A stretch of DNA of 64,000 nt from Roseiarcus sp963732155 (GTDB lineage: Bacteria; Pseudomonadota; Alphaproteobacteria; Rhizobiales; Beijerinckiaceae): assembly GCA_963732155.1 (NCBI GenBank), contig CAVSYB010000017.1:62001-126000 (forward strand), in the 5' to 3' direction. A model generated the notes under the pieces. That model was not told the DNA's origin, did no database searches, and saw only the letters and a program-made list of their open reading frames with translations. How positions within the stretch are numbered: position 1 is the first letter of the stretch; every line of letters begins with the position of its first letter. The translations under genes were made by a program, and so were the position numbers. Of the stretch, positions 1 to 8,277 are shown piece after piece.

Positions 1-1651
1 CGTCGTAGTAATTGTCGGCGATGGAGAGGAACGCCGCGCCCCTCGCCCGCGCCGCCTCCGCCGCGGCGAAGATGTCCGGCGTCGACAGGGCGATCTGCTG
101 AAAGCCGGCGCCGCCAAACGCGTCGAGGAAACGCGTCACTCCCGTCGCGCCGCCTTCCGAAACGTTGAGCGCGATGCGCACGTCGTCGCTTGGACTGCGC
201 AGCGAGCGGCTGAAAAAGGCGCCGTGGGGATCGGCGATTTCCACTTGCGGCTCCTGGCGGAATCCAAGCACCGATTTGTAGAACAGCGACCAGCTCAGAA
301 ATTCGCTGCGGCGCACCACGTTGGAGAGATGATCGATCCTTTGCAGCGCTCCGGAGCCAGCCGAAAGCGGCTCCCCGAGAAAATCGCGCTCCCAGTGCGA
401 GGCCGCGCCGTCGTCGATCAAATAGATCAGGCTGCTCTCGACGCCGCCGACCGCCGGGATCAGCGCCTCGCCCGGACCGATCCGGCCGAAATAGATCGGA
501 CAGTTCATCGCGCCGGCGCGCTCGAGCGCGCGCTCGACGCTGTCGACGCGCAAGGCGATCGCGCAGACGGATGGGCCATGCAGCAGGTTGAAGGAATGTG
601 CGAAGCCCTCTCGCTCGCGATTGACCACGAGATTGACGGCGCCCTGGCGATAGAGATCGACGTCCTTGGACCGATGACGCGCGACAAGGGCGAATCCCAG
701 GCTCTCGATCAGGCCGGCGAGCGCTTTCTCGTCCGCGTCGCTGACCGCGAACTCGATGAACTCGACGCGGTCGACGCGCGGCGCCGGCGGCAACGGCGCT
801 AGATCGGTCAAGGGCGCATCGCCGCGCTCCCGCCGCCTGGCCGCGAGCTGTTCGCCGCTCGCGCGCAGCGAACGCAACCCGTCGAGGGCGATGGCGCCAG
901 GCGAGGCGCCGCGAAACTGATCGTTGAATATCTCCAGCGAAATCGGGCCGCGATAGCCGGCGCAGGTGACCGCATCGAGGAAGTCGACGATAGGAAGGTC
1001 TCCTTGGCCCGGATAGCAGCGGTAGTGGCGGCTGAGCGACAGCGGATCCATCTGAATCGCCGGCGCGTCGGCGACCTGGACCAGCGCGATGCGATCGGGC
1101 GGCAGGGCGCTGATCGGTTCGATCGGATTGCGACGCGCCAGCGCATGGAAACTGTCGAGCACCACGCCGAGATTGGCGCGGTCGGCGGCGCGCACAATGT
1201 CCCAGGCGACGGTCCAGTCCTTGACATGGCGTCCCCAGGCGAGCGCTTCATAGCCGATGCTGAAGCCGTGTTGGCGGGCGAGATCGGCGAGCTCGGCCAA
1301 ATCCTCGGCGGCGCGCGCGCCGTCGTCGATCGCTTCCTCCGAGACGTTCGAGCACAGGCAGAGGAGCCGCGTCCCCAATTCGTGCATGAGGTCGAACTTG
1401 CGCGCGGCGCGCTCGAAATTGCGCGCGCGGATCGCCGCCGGCATCGCTTCAAAATCGCGCATCGGCTGCAGGGCGACGATTTCCAGGCCGAGATCGGCCG
1501 CCATGGCGCGCGCCTCGCGCGGCTTGCCGCTGAAGAAGGTCAGGTCGTTCTCGAAGATTTCCACGGCGCGGAATCCCGCCTTGGCCGCCGCCGCGAGCTT
1601 GGCCTCGAGCGCGCCCCCCATGCAGACGGTGGCGATCGACCATCTCAACAT
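1..1651 (-). CDS. quiC: 3-dehydroshikimate dehydratase, QuiC-like two-domain protein (partial, C-terminus beyond window)
   Basis: About 550 residues are readable without a stop from the ATG at 1651, which follows AGGAG at a normal distance. Residues about 1-275 form a xylose-isomerase-like TIM barrel with the expected metal-ligand regions (E in GYEALAWG, D in VLDSFHAL, E in ISLEIFND). Residues from about 290 form a 4-hydroxyphenylpyruvate-dioxygenase-like double fold with RIDHLSNVV. This two-domain layout is that of bacterial QuiC/QsuB enzymes, which convert 3-dehydroshikimate to protocatechuate in quinate and shikimate breakdown. In the second domain the segment usually read as VQHIA is FQQIA, so a metal-ligand His position is Gln519; dioxygenase activity is therefore doubtful, while the N-terminal dehydratase looks intact. 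The divergent GntR regulator and the nearby shikimate dehydrogenase support the assignment. Confidence 0.85.
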   Translation of the reverse strand, partial: MLRWSIATVCMGGALEAKLAAAAKAGFRAVEIFENDLTFFSGKPREARAMAADLGLEIVALQPMRDFEAMPAAIRARNFERAARKFDLMHELGTRLLCLCSNVSEEAIDDGARAAEDLAELADLARQHGFSIGYEALAWGRHVKDWTVAWDIVRAADRANLGVVLDSFHALARRNPIEPISALPPDRIALVQVADAPAIQMDPLSLSRHYRCYPGQGDLPIVDFLDAVTCAGYRGPISLEIFNDQFRGASPGAIALDGLRSLRASGEQLAARRRERGDAPLTDLAPLPPAPRVDRVEFIEFAVSDADEKALAGLIESLGFALVARHRSKDVDLYRQGAVNLVVNREREGFAHSFNLLHGPSVCAIALRVDSVERALERAGAMNCPIYFGRIGPGEALIPAVGGVESSLIYLIDDGAASHWERDFLGEPLSAGSGALQRIDHLSNVVRRSEFLSWSLFYKSVLGFRQEPQVEIADPHGAFFSRSLRSPSDDVRIALNVSEGGATGVTRFLDAFGGAGFQQIALSTPDIFAAAEAARARGAAFLSIADNYYD

Positions 1652-1750
1652 TTTCACAAATCTCCTATATTTTTTCAAAACTAGTATGTAGAAGGAATCG
1701 GCGCAACCAGGAATATTGCGCGCGGTCCTTAAGGGGTGGAGACGAAGGCG
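1652..1750. promoter_or_regulatory. Divergent promoter region between quiC-like gene and GntR regulator
   Basis: This gap of about 100 bases separates two divergently transcribed genes. It is clearly richer in A/T (1657-1690) than its surroundings, as expected for promoters and a regulator binding site. FCD-type GntR proteins commonly bind such divergent regions, so autoregulation and control of the dehydratase is a reasonable inference. I cannot define the operator. Confidence 0.45.
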
Positions 1751-2473
1751 ATGGAGCTGAACGGCAAAACGGGCGGCGCGGCGACTCTCACCGAGGCCTT
1801 GCACGACCGCATACGCCAGGACATCATCCTCGGCGCGCTCCAGCCTTCCTCCAGACTCAAGCTCGAAAAGCTGAGCAAGACCTATGGCGCGAGCGTGAAC
1901 ACACTGCGCGAGTCCCTTTCGCGCCTGGCGGCGGACGGCCTGGTGGTCGTCGAGGGGCAGAAAGGCTTCGCCGTTCTGCCGGTCTCGATGCAGGATCTGC
2001 GCGAGATCACCGAAATGCGCCAGATGCTGGAGTGCCACGCGCTGCGCCAGTCGATCGCCAACGCCGATCTCGACTGGGAGGCGAGGCTCGTCGGCGCCTA
2101 TCACAAGCTGTCCAAGGTCGAGGCGCTGGTCGAGGCGGAGCCCGAGCTCTATGGCGACGCCTGGGAGCGCTATAATCTGGAATTCCACGAAGCGTTGATC
2201 GCCAATTGCCAATCGCGGTGGCTGAAGCTCTTCCACCGGGCGATGTACGATCACAGCCAGCGCTATCGCATGCTGTCGCTGAAGACCAAGCCTTTCCCGA
2301 GATCGCAATCGGCCGAGGAGCATCGGCAAATTCTCGACGCGGCGATCCGCCGCGACATTCCGACGGCCGAGCGGATTCTCGCCAGCCATATTCTCAAGGG
2401 CGCGGAAATGACCGGGCTGGAGCCAGGCGAGGCGCTCGATCGAGGACGGCGCTCCAAAAAGGTCCATAAATAA
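1751..2473 (+). CDS. GntR-family transcriptional regulator, FCD subfamily
   Basis: A 240-residue protein with an N-terminal winged helix (about residues 10-75; EALHDRIRQDIILGAL then a recognition region SVNTLRESLSRLAADG) and a C-terminal all-helical FCD ligand-binding domain. The FCD domain has His-bearing motifs typical of a metal/ligand pocket (FHEALIANC, EEHRQILDAAI, ASHILKG). I chose the ATG at 1751 because GGAG lies about nine bases upstream; a GTG at 1736 is in frame but lacks a better ribosome site. It is divergent from the QuiC-like gene and precedes the shikimate dehydrogenase, so it probably controls quinate/shikimate catabolism in response to a pathway acid. Repressor versus activator cannot be read from the sequence. 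Confidence 0.88.
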   Translation: MELNGKTGGAATLTEALHDRIRQDIILGALQPSSRLKLEKLSKTYGASVNTLRESLSRLAADGLVVVEGQKGFAVLPVSMQDLREITEMRQMLECHALRQSIANADLDWEARLVGAYHKLSKVEALVEAEPELYGDAWERYNLEFHEALIANCQSRWLKLFHRAMYDHSQRYRMLSLKTKPFPRSQSAEEHRQILDAAIRRDIPTAERILASHILKGAEMTGLEPGEALDRGRRSKKVHK

Positions 2474-2579
2474 TGGAGATTTTGGAATATATATGATATT
2501 GACAGATTGTCGTCACCGTCCTATGGCGCTTTGAATTGGCGATCCGATCCTCGCCTCCACCGAAAGAACAGCGCCCCGC
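2474..2579 (+). promoter_or_regulatory. A/T-rich leader upstream of shikimate dehydrogenase
   Basis: The 106-base gap contains an A/T-rich block (2480-2500) with a small inverted repeat, AATAT-ATATG-ATATT at 2486-2500. It may hold a promoter or a second binding site for the adjacent GntR regulator. The evidence is only composition and symmetry. Confidence 0.3.
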
Positions 2580-3440
2580 ATGGCTAGCGCCGGTCCGAAG
2601 AACATGCTGCTCGGCCTGATCGGCGCCCCGATCGCCCATTCGGCCTCGCCGGCGATGCACGAGGCGGCGGCGCAAGCGCTCGGCATGCGCTGCTATTATC
2701 ACCTGATCGAAGTCGCCGGCGCGGACGAAGCCAGGCTGCGCGCGATGCTGGAGGGCGTGCGCGCGTTGCAGTTCACCGGCGTCAACGTCACCTATCCCTA
2801 CAAGGAAGCGGTCGTTCCCCTGCTCGACGCTTTGGCGCCTTCGGCGGCCGATGTCGGGGCGGTCAACACGGTCGCGGTCCGCGACGGGCGGCTGATCGGC
2901 TTCAACACTGATTCCAGCGGCTTCGCCAAAAGCGCGACCCGCTCGATCGGCGACATGGCGGGGCATCGGGTCGCCCTGATCGGGGCGGGCGGCGTCGGCA
3001 AGGCGATCGGCGTCGCTCTTTGCCAATGCGGCGTCGGCGAGATTCGCATTGTCGATCGCGCGCCCGCCAAGGCGCTCGCGCTTGCCCAGGTCCTGGCGCG
3101 GCGCGTCATGGCGATCCCCTGCGCCAGCGCCGAGGAAGCGCTGGAGGGCGCCGAGGGCCTCGTCAACGCCACCGCCGTCGGCATGTCGCCCAACCGCGAC
3201 AGCCCGGCGCCCCTGGAGCGTCTGCGCCCGGATCTTTGGGTCGCCGACGCCGTCTATCAGCCCTTGTGGACGCCCCTGCTCAGCGCGGCGCGCGACAAGG
3301 GCGCCAAGGTGATGTCGGGGCGCGAGCTCGCCATCGACCAGGCGATGGACGCGTTCGAAATATTCGCCGGCCGCGCGGCGTCGATGGCGGTGATGTCGGC
3401 GGCCTTCGATCGGGTGATCGCGATGCGGCAGGCCGCCTAG
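2580..3440 (+). CDS. Shikimate/quinate dehydrogenase (AroE/YdiB/QuiB-type)
   Basis: A 286-residue soluble oxidoreductase. The N-terminal substrate domain has APIAHSASPAMHEAA (from residue 16) and GVNVTYPYKEAV with the catalytic Lys75; Asp111 lies in FNTDSSGF. The Rossmann domain carries GAGGVGKAI at 135-143, then NATAVGM. These are the hallmarks of shikimate dehydrogenases, which interconvert shikimate (or quinate) and 3-dehydro products with NAD(P). The GVNVTYPYKE form and the location between a GntR regulator, a 3-dehydroshikimate dehydratase gene and an importer argue for a catabolic enzyme rather than the biosynthetic AroE. Cofactor preference cannot be decided here. Confidence 0.88.
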   Translation: MASAGPKNMLLGLIGAPIAHSASPAMHEAAAQALGMRCYYHLIEVAGADEARLRAMLEGVRALQFTGVNVTYPYKEAVVPLLDALAPSAADVGAVNTVAVRDGRLIGFNTDSSGFAKSATRSIGDMAGHRVALIGAGGVGKAIGVALCQCGVGEIRIVDRAPAKALALAQVLARRVMAIPCASAEEALEGAEGLVNATAVGMSPNRDSPAPLERLRPDLWVADAVYQPLWTPLLSAARDKGAKVMSGRELAIDQAMDAFEIFAGRAASMAVMSAAFDRVIAMRQAA

Positions 3441-3512
3441 GGCGAGCGCCGTGGACACATCGCATCGCGCACCCTAAGACGGGACAACGACGATAAAGCC
3501 AGGGAGGATCGA

Positions 3513-4661
3513 ATGAACAGCAGGCTGGCGGCGCTCGGCGCAGCGATATTGGCGAGCGCGTTTCCGGCGGTTTGCCCGGCGCAAACGGCCGCGACGATCA
3601 ATCTCGCCGATGTGGCGGAATTGTCGGGCTCCGGCGCGACGGTCGGCACGAATTGGAAGAACGGCATCGACCTGGCGGTCGGGGAAATCAACGCCAAGGG
3701 CGGCATTCTCGGCGCGAAAATCGTCGTCACCCACGCCGATTCCCAATCCAACGCCGGCATCGCCAAGGCGCAGGTGCAAAAGGCGCTGGACAGCGAGCCC
3801 TACGCGCTGCTCGGGCCGGGCTATTCGGGTTCGGTGAAGGTCTGCGCGCCGCTCGCGGCCGAAGCCGGCGTCGCTGAGATCATGGGCGGCGAGGCGGCCG
3901 AGCTCACCAGGGCCGGCAACAAGTTTCTCTTCCGCACCTCCTTCGGGCAGCAGACCAGCATGCCCAAGATCGCCAAATACATCGCCGAGGTCCTGAAGGC
4001 CAAGACCGCCGCGGTCGTCTGGGTCAACAACGATTTCGGCAAGGGCGGCCACGACACGATTTTGAAGGAATTCGCCGCGCGCGGAGTCAAGGTCGTCGCC
4101 GACGATTCCACCGAGGCCGGCCAGGCCGACTTCGCCGCCGACGCGCTGAAAGTGAAAAGCGCCAACCCCGACGTCGTGTTCGTCTACCTCAACGAAGAAG
4201 AGAGCGCGCGCATCCTCAAGGAATTGCGCAAGGCGGATGTCAAGGCGCCGCTCGTCGGCGAGACGACGTTGATCGGCCAGAAGGTGATCGAGCTCGCCGG
4301 GGACGCGGCCAATGGCGCGCTCGGCCACGTCGGGCTGACCACGGACGCGCCGGTCCCCGCCGTCAAGGCTTTCCGCGACCGGTTCGTCGCCAAATATCAT
4401 TACGTGCCCGATCACAACGGCATCAAGGGCTATCTCGCCGTCTACATGATCAAGGCGGCGACCGAGAAGATGGGCAAGCTCGATTCCAAGAACCTCGCCG
4501 CGACGCTGCATGGCATGACCATTTCGCCGGACAAGGAGCCGGGTATCCTGATGGAAGTGACGATCGACGGAAATGGCGATCTCGATCGCCAGAGCTTCCT
4601 CGGCGAAGTCGTCGACGGCAAGCAGGTCATCAAGGAAGTCCTTCCCAAGCTGACAAACTGA
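3513..4661 (+). CDS. ABC transporter substrate-binding protein, LivK/HAAT family
   Basis: A 382-residue periplasmic binding protein with a Sec signal peptide (residues 1 to about 23, hydrophobic core then CPAQTA). The mature part starts with INLADVAELSGSGATVGTNWKNG, the typical entry of branched-chain amino-acid/aromatic-acid binding proteins (Peripla_BP_6). GGAGG lies seven bases before the ATG. It leads an operon with two permeases and two ATPases. The family binds branched-chain amino acids, amides, urea and aromatic acids. Given the dehydratase and dehydrogenase genes alongside, quinate, shikimate or a related ring acid is the most likely ligand, but this is inference from context. Confidence 0.88.
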   Translation: MNSRLAALGAAILASAFPAVCPAQTAATINLADVAELSGSGATVGTNWKNGIDLAVGEINAKGGILGAKIVVTHADSQSNAGIAKAQVQKALDSEPYALLGPGYSGSVKVCAPLAAEAGVAEIMGGEAAELTRAGNKFLFRTSFGQQTSMPKIAKYIAEVLKAKTAAVVWVNNDFGKGGHDTILKEFAARGVKVVADDSTEAGQADFAADALKVKSANPDVVFVYLNEEESARILKELRKADVKAPLVGETTLIGQKVIELAGDAANGALGHVGLTTDAPVPAVKAFRDRFVAKYHYVPDHNGIKGYLAVYMIKAATEKMGKLDSKNLAATLHGMTISPDKEPGILMEVTIDGNGDLDRQSFLGEVVDGKQVIKEVLPKLTN

Positions 4662-4730
4662 CCGCGAAGGCGCGCGGCGCCGATCGGCTTGGCGCCGCGG
4701 CCGGGGACAATCGCCGGACATGGGGACGCA

Positions 4731-5606
4731 ATGGGCAATCTGGTCGCGTTGCTGATCGCCGGCCTCGCCACCGGCGCGCTCTATGCGCTGGTGGCGATCG
4801 GCTTCACGCTGCTCTGGCAGACCTCGCAGACGATCAATTTCGCGCAGGGCGAATTCGTGATGCTGCCGGCCTTCTTCATGTTGGCGGCGATGCGCGTCGG
4901 TCTGCCCTTCTGGGCCGCCATTCTCGTCGGCTTTGCGTTGTCGATCGCGATCCTCGGCTTCGCGTTCAAGCGCCTGCTCGTTGATCCGATGCTGCAGCAC
5001 GGCGTCCTGCCGCTCGCCATCGCGACGATGGCGCTGTCGACGTTCCTGAAGGAATCGGTCAAGACCTTCTATTCGGCCGAGGCCTCGCCCTTTCCTTCGA
5101 TCGCGCCCGACGTCGATCTTCACTTTCTCGGGGTCTCCGTTCCCTGGCAGAACGTCGCGGTGCTCGGCGTCGCGATCGCCGCGGTCGCCGCCTTGCAGTT
5201 CCTGCTGCAGAGAACCCGGACCGGCCGCCAGATGCAGGCGGCCGCGCAAAATCCGACCGTCGCCCGCATTCTCGGCGTGCCGGTCGAGCGCATGATTCTC
5301 TACACGTTTTTGATCAACGGCGCGCTGGTCGCGCTCGCCTCGCTGCTGATCTCGCCGATCTATCTTGCGAAATTCTCGAACGGCGAGGCGCTCGGCCTCG
5401 CCGCCTTCATCGCCGCCATCGTCGGCGGCTTCAATCAAATCCGCGGCGCGATCGCCGGCGGTTTTCTGCTCGGCGTCGTCGACAATCTCTCCGCCGCTTA
5501 TCTATCGACGCAATACCGCGGCGCGATCCCGCTGTTCCTGCTGATCGTCATCATCCTGTTCCGGCCCAACGGATTGCTCGGCCGGGGAGAGGAGCGCACG
5601 GTATGA
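4731..5606 (+). CDS. ABC transporter permease, LivH family
   Basis: A 291-residue inner-membrane protein with about eight hydrophobic segments. It opens with MGNLVALLIAGLATGALYAL, a very characteristic LivH start, followed by WQTSQTINFAQGEFVML. I start it at the ATG at 4731 with GGGGAC just upstream rather than at an upstream in-frame TTG. The stop overlaps the start of the next permease by four bases, indicating translational coupling. It forms the translocation channel with the LivM-like partner for the ligand delivered by the preceding binding protein. Confidence 0.9.
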   Translation: MGNLVALLIAGLATGALYALVAIGFTLLWQTSQTINFAQGEFVMLPAFFMLAAMRVGLPFWAAILVGFALSIAILGFAFKRLLVDPMLQHGVLPLAIATMALSTFLKESVKTFYSAEASPFPSIAPDVDLHFLGVSVPWQNVAVLGVAIAAVAALQFLLQRTRTGRQMQAAAQNPTVARILGVPVERMILYTFLINGALVALASLLISPIYLAKFSNGEALGLAAFIAAIVGGFNQIRGAIAGGFLLGVVDNLSAAYLSTQYRGAIPLFLLIVIILFRPNGLLGRGEERTV

Positions 5607-6601
5607 GCCAGGCCGCGCGCGCGCGCCTGGCCTATGCCGGCGTGGCGATCGCGCTGGCTTTGCTCATCCTGGCGCCGCTCGGGTTTCATCGCTACGGACT
5701 CTACATCCTCACCCAATGGGCGGTGATGACGATCGCCGCGATCGGGCTCAATCTCACTCTTGGCTACGCTGGCCAGGTCTCCCTCGCGCAGGGCGCGTTC
5801 GTCGGCATCGGCGCCTATTGCGGGGCGATCCTGACGACGCAAGGCTGGCCGTTCTTGGCCGCCGTCGTGCTCGCCCTGGCGCTTTGCTTCGTCATCGGCT
5901 GGCTGCTCGGCTACCCCGCGCTGCGCGTCCAGCACCACTACCTCGCCTTCGTCACTCTCGCCTTTTCGACGCTGGCGTTTCTCGTCTTCCGCAACGAGTC
6001 CTGGCTGACCAACGGAACCGAGGGCATCGACGGCGTGCCGCGGCCGAGCCTCCTCGGCCTGTCGACGACGCCGCCGCTGCGCTATTACTATTTCTGCCTG
6101 TTCGTGCTGGCGGTGGTGACGCTGGCGACTCTCGGGCTCGTCCGTTCGCCGTGGGGTCGCGCCTTCATCGCGCTGCGCGAAAATCCGCTGCGCGCCCTGT
6201 CGGTCGGGGTCGACACGCGGCGCTACATTCTGATGGCTTTCGCGATCGGCTCGGCGTTCGGCGGGCTCGCCGGCGTCCTCTACGGGCCGTTGGTCGGCCT
6301 CGTCGAGCCGCCCGCCTTCACGCTGTCGCTGTCGCTGAATCTGCTGATGATGGTCATCGTCGGCGGCTCCGGATATTTTCTCGGGCCGTTCCTCGGCGCG
6401 CTGGTCGCGGTGCTGGCGCCGGAATGGCTGCGATTTCTCGAAAGCTACTATCTGATCCTCTACTCGCTTCTGGTGATCGGGCTGCTCATCTATTCGCCGA
6501 CCGGCCTGATCGGCGTCGTCGATCGCCACCTCGTCAGGCGCCGGACCCGCGCCGCCTCCGCCGCCAGAGCCGCGCTCAGCGCCTCGATCGAGGGGCCCTG
6601 A
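5603..6601 (+). CDS. ABC transporter permease, LivM family
   Basis: A 332-residue multi-spanning permease starting at the ATG that overlaps the previous stop (ATGA). It has the LivM signature region LNLTLGYAGQVSLAQGAFVGIGAY and the cytoplasmic coupling stretch ALRENPLRALSVGVD. The C-terminus after the last membrane segment is short and basic, with no fused ATPase domain. It pairs with the LivH-like protein. The next gene begins two bases downstream. Confidence 0.9.
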   Translation: MSQAARARLAYAGVAIALALLILAPLGFHRYGLYILTQWAVMTIAAIGLNLTLGYAGQVSLAQGAFVGIGAYCGAILTTQGWPFLAAVVLALALCFVIGWLLGYPALRVQHHYLAFVTLAFSTLAFLVFRNESWLTNGTEGIDGVPRPSLLGLSTTPPLRYYYFCLFVLAVVTLATLGLVRSPWGRAFIALRENPLRALSVGVDTRRYILMAFAIGSAFGGLAGVLYGPLVGLVEPPAFTLSLSLNLLMMVIVGGSGYFLGPFLGALVAVLAPEWLRFLESYYLILYSLLVIGLLIYSPTGLIGVVDRHLVRRRTRAASAARAALSASIEGP

Positions 6602-6602
6602 C

Positions 6603-7346
6603 ATGCCGGTGGTGCTCGAAGTCTCCCGCATCAGCAAGCGTTTCGGCGGACTCACGGCGGTCGACGGCGTGTCCTTCGAGGTGCGCGAGGGCGAAATTCT
6701 CGGCATCATCGGCCCCAACGGCTCCGGCAAGTCGACCTTGTTCAACTGCATCCTCGGGCAATTGGCGCCGAGCGCGGGCGAGGTCAGGCTCGACGGGCGG
6801 GTCACCACCGGCATGCGCCCGTGCGACCTCAACCGGCTCGGCGTCAGCCGCACCTTCCAACTGCTGCAAATCTTTCCCAGGCTCTCGGTCCGCGAGAATC
6901 TCATTCTCGCGGCGCAAGAGCACAAGGGCTCGATGATCTCGCGGCTGTTCGGTCCGCGCGACGCCGGCCTCAGCGACGACGCCGATCGGATGATCGCCTT
7001 TTTCAAACTCGGACACCTCGCCGACGAGCTTGCCGGCGCGATGTCCTACGGCCAGCAGAAACTGCTCGACGCCGCGATGGCGTTCATGGCCGGGCCGCGC
7101 CTCGTCCTGCTCGATGAGCCGGCGGGCGGGGTCAACCTCACCATGCTGGGCGCCCTCAGGGATCGGCTGAGGACGTTCAATCGGGAGCGCGGCGCGACGT
7201 TCGTGGTGATCGAGCACAATATGGATTTCGTCATGTCGCTTTGCACCCGCGTGCTGGTGCTCGCCGAAGGCCGGGTGCTGGCCGAGGGATCGCCCGTCGA
7301 GGTGCGCGCCAATGCTGCGGTCATCGAGGCCTATCTTGGACACTGA
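6603..7346 (+). CDS. ABC transporter ATP-binding protein, LivG family
   Basis: A 247-residue ATPase with Walker A GPNGSGKST at 37-45, signature MSYGQQKLLD, Walker B LVLLDEPAGGV and the switch histidine in VVIEHNMDF. The A-loop/Q-loop and C-terminal helix match LivG rather than sugar-type ATPases. It starts two bases after livM and its end overlaps the second ATPase gene. With LivF it powers the importer. Confidence 0.9.
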   Translation: MPVVLEVSRISKRFGGLTAVDGVSFEVREGEILGIIGPNGSGKSTLFNCILGQLAPSAGEVRLDGRVTTGMRPCDLNRLGVSRTFQLLQIFPRLSVRENLILAAQEHKGSMISRLFGPRDAGLSDDADRMIAFFKLGHLADELAGAMSYGQQKLLDAAMAFMAGPRLVLLDEPAGGVNLTMLGALRDRLRTFNRERGATFVVIEHNMDFVMSLCTRVLVLAEGRVLAEGSPVEVRANAAVIEAYLGH

Positions 7347-8085
7347 TCCGATCGTCGAGATGGACAACGTCGTCGCCGGCTACGGCGCGATGACCATTCT
7401 CAACGGGGTGAGCTTCAAGATCGCGCGCGGTGCGATCACGACGGTGATCGGCCCCAACGGCGCCGGAAAATCGACGGTGTTCAAAACGGTTTTCGGCCTG
7501 CTGCGGCCGCGCTCGGGCAGGGTGCTTGTCGCCGGGCGCGACGCGACGAGATGGTCGCAGCGCGAGCTTCTGGCGGCGGGCGTCTGCTATATTCCACAGG
7601 GGCGCAACATCTTCCCCGAACTCTCCGTGCGCCACAACATCGAGCTGGGCGGGGTCGCCGCCGGCCGCGATGTGAAGGACATGCCGGCGCGCCTGGACGC
7701 GGCGCTCGATCGTTTCCCCGCGCTCCGCCGCAAGGCCGACCGACAGGCCTCGACGCTGTCGGGAGGCGAACAGAAGCAACTCGAGATCGCCCGCGGCCTG
7801 CTGCTCCATCCGCGGTTGGTGCTGATCGACGAGCCCTCGATCGGCCTCTCGCCTTTGATGGTTCAGGAGACGTTCGCGCTGCTCGGCCGGCTGCGCGACA
7901 AGGGCGTGTCGATCCTGATGATCGAACAGAACGCGCGCTCGGCGTTGCAGATTTCCGACTATGGCCTGGTGCTCGAACTCGGTCAGACGCGGATGCACGA
8001 CAAGGCGCAAGCGATCCTCGCCGATCCGCGGGTGGCGCAACTTTTCCTCGGCGGCGGCGTCGGCGCCGAGGGCGCCGCGGCGTAG
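7312..8085 (+). CDS. ABC transporter ATP-binding protein, LivF family
   Basis: The second ATPase of the importer: Walker A GPNGAGKST, signature LSGGEQKQLEIARGL, Walker B LVLIDEPSIGLSP and switch region MIEQNARSAL, all typical of LivF. The longest frame starts at the ATG at 7312, overlapping livG by 35 bases. An in-frame TTG at 7336 and an ATG at 7360 (MDNVVAGYG, close to usual LivF starts) are alternatives, so the true N-terminus is uncertain. It is the last gene of the operon. The following 192 bases contain no gene I can support. Confidence 0.88.
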   Translation: MLRSSRPILDTDPIVEMDNVVAGYGAMTILNGVSFKIARGAITTVIGPNGAGKSTVFKTVFGLLRPRSGRVLVAGRDATRWSQRELLAAGVCYIPQGRNIFPELSVRHNIELGGVAAGRDVKDMPARLDAALDRFPALRRKADRQASTLSGGEQKQLEIARGLLLHPRLVLIDEPSIGLSPLMVQETFALLGRLRDKGVSILMIEQNARSALQISDYGLVLELGQTRMHDKAQAILADPRVAQLFLGGGVGAEGAAA

Positions 8086-8277
8086 CGCGAAGCGCCGCCG
8101 GCGGCCGCTTGCCGGCTCGCGGCGGGGCCGGCATGATGGTCGCAGCGGACTGGTCGGCCGCGTGCCTGTCGGCGTCGCCTCGTCAGCCGCGGCTTTGCTT
8201 CGGCCCGGCGCGCTGCGTCGACTCCGCTGGCCGCAAGTGGCTGTCGCCGCCTCCGCCGAACAGGACCGGGTTCTCCG

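Noticed and set aside
1665..2495. Similarity between TTTTGAAAAAATATAG (1665-1680, reverse strand) and TTTTGGAATATATATG (2480-2495) as a shared GntR operator
   Set aside because: Beyond TTTTG and the A/T run the two do not align in phase, so the match can be explained by local A/T richness.
3474..5438. Very long open frame on the minus strand opposite the importer genes (about 650 codons)
   Set aside because: It is antisense to well-conserved binding-protein and permease genes, is made of Arg, Asp and Gly-rich low-complexity sequence, and matches no family. Such shadows are expected at this GC content.
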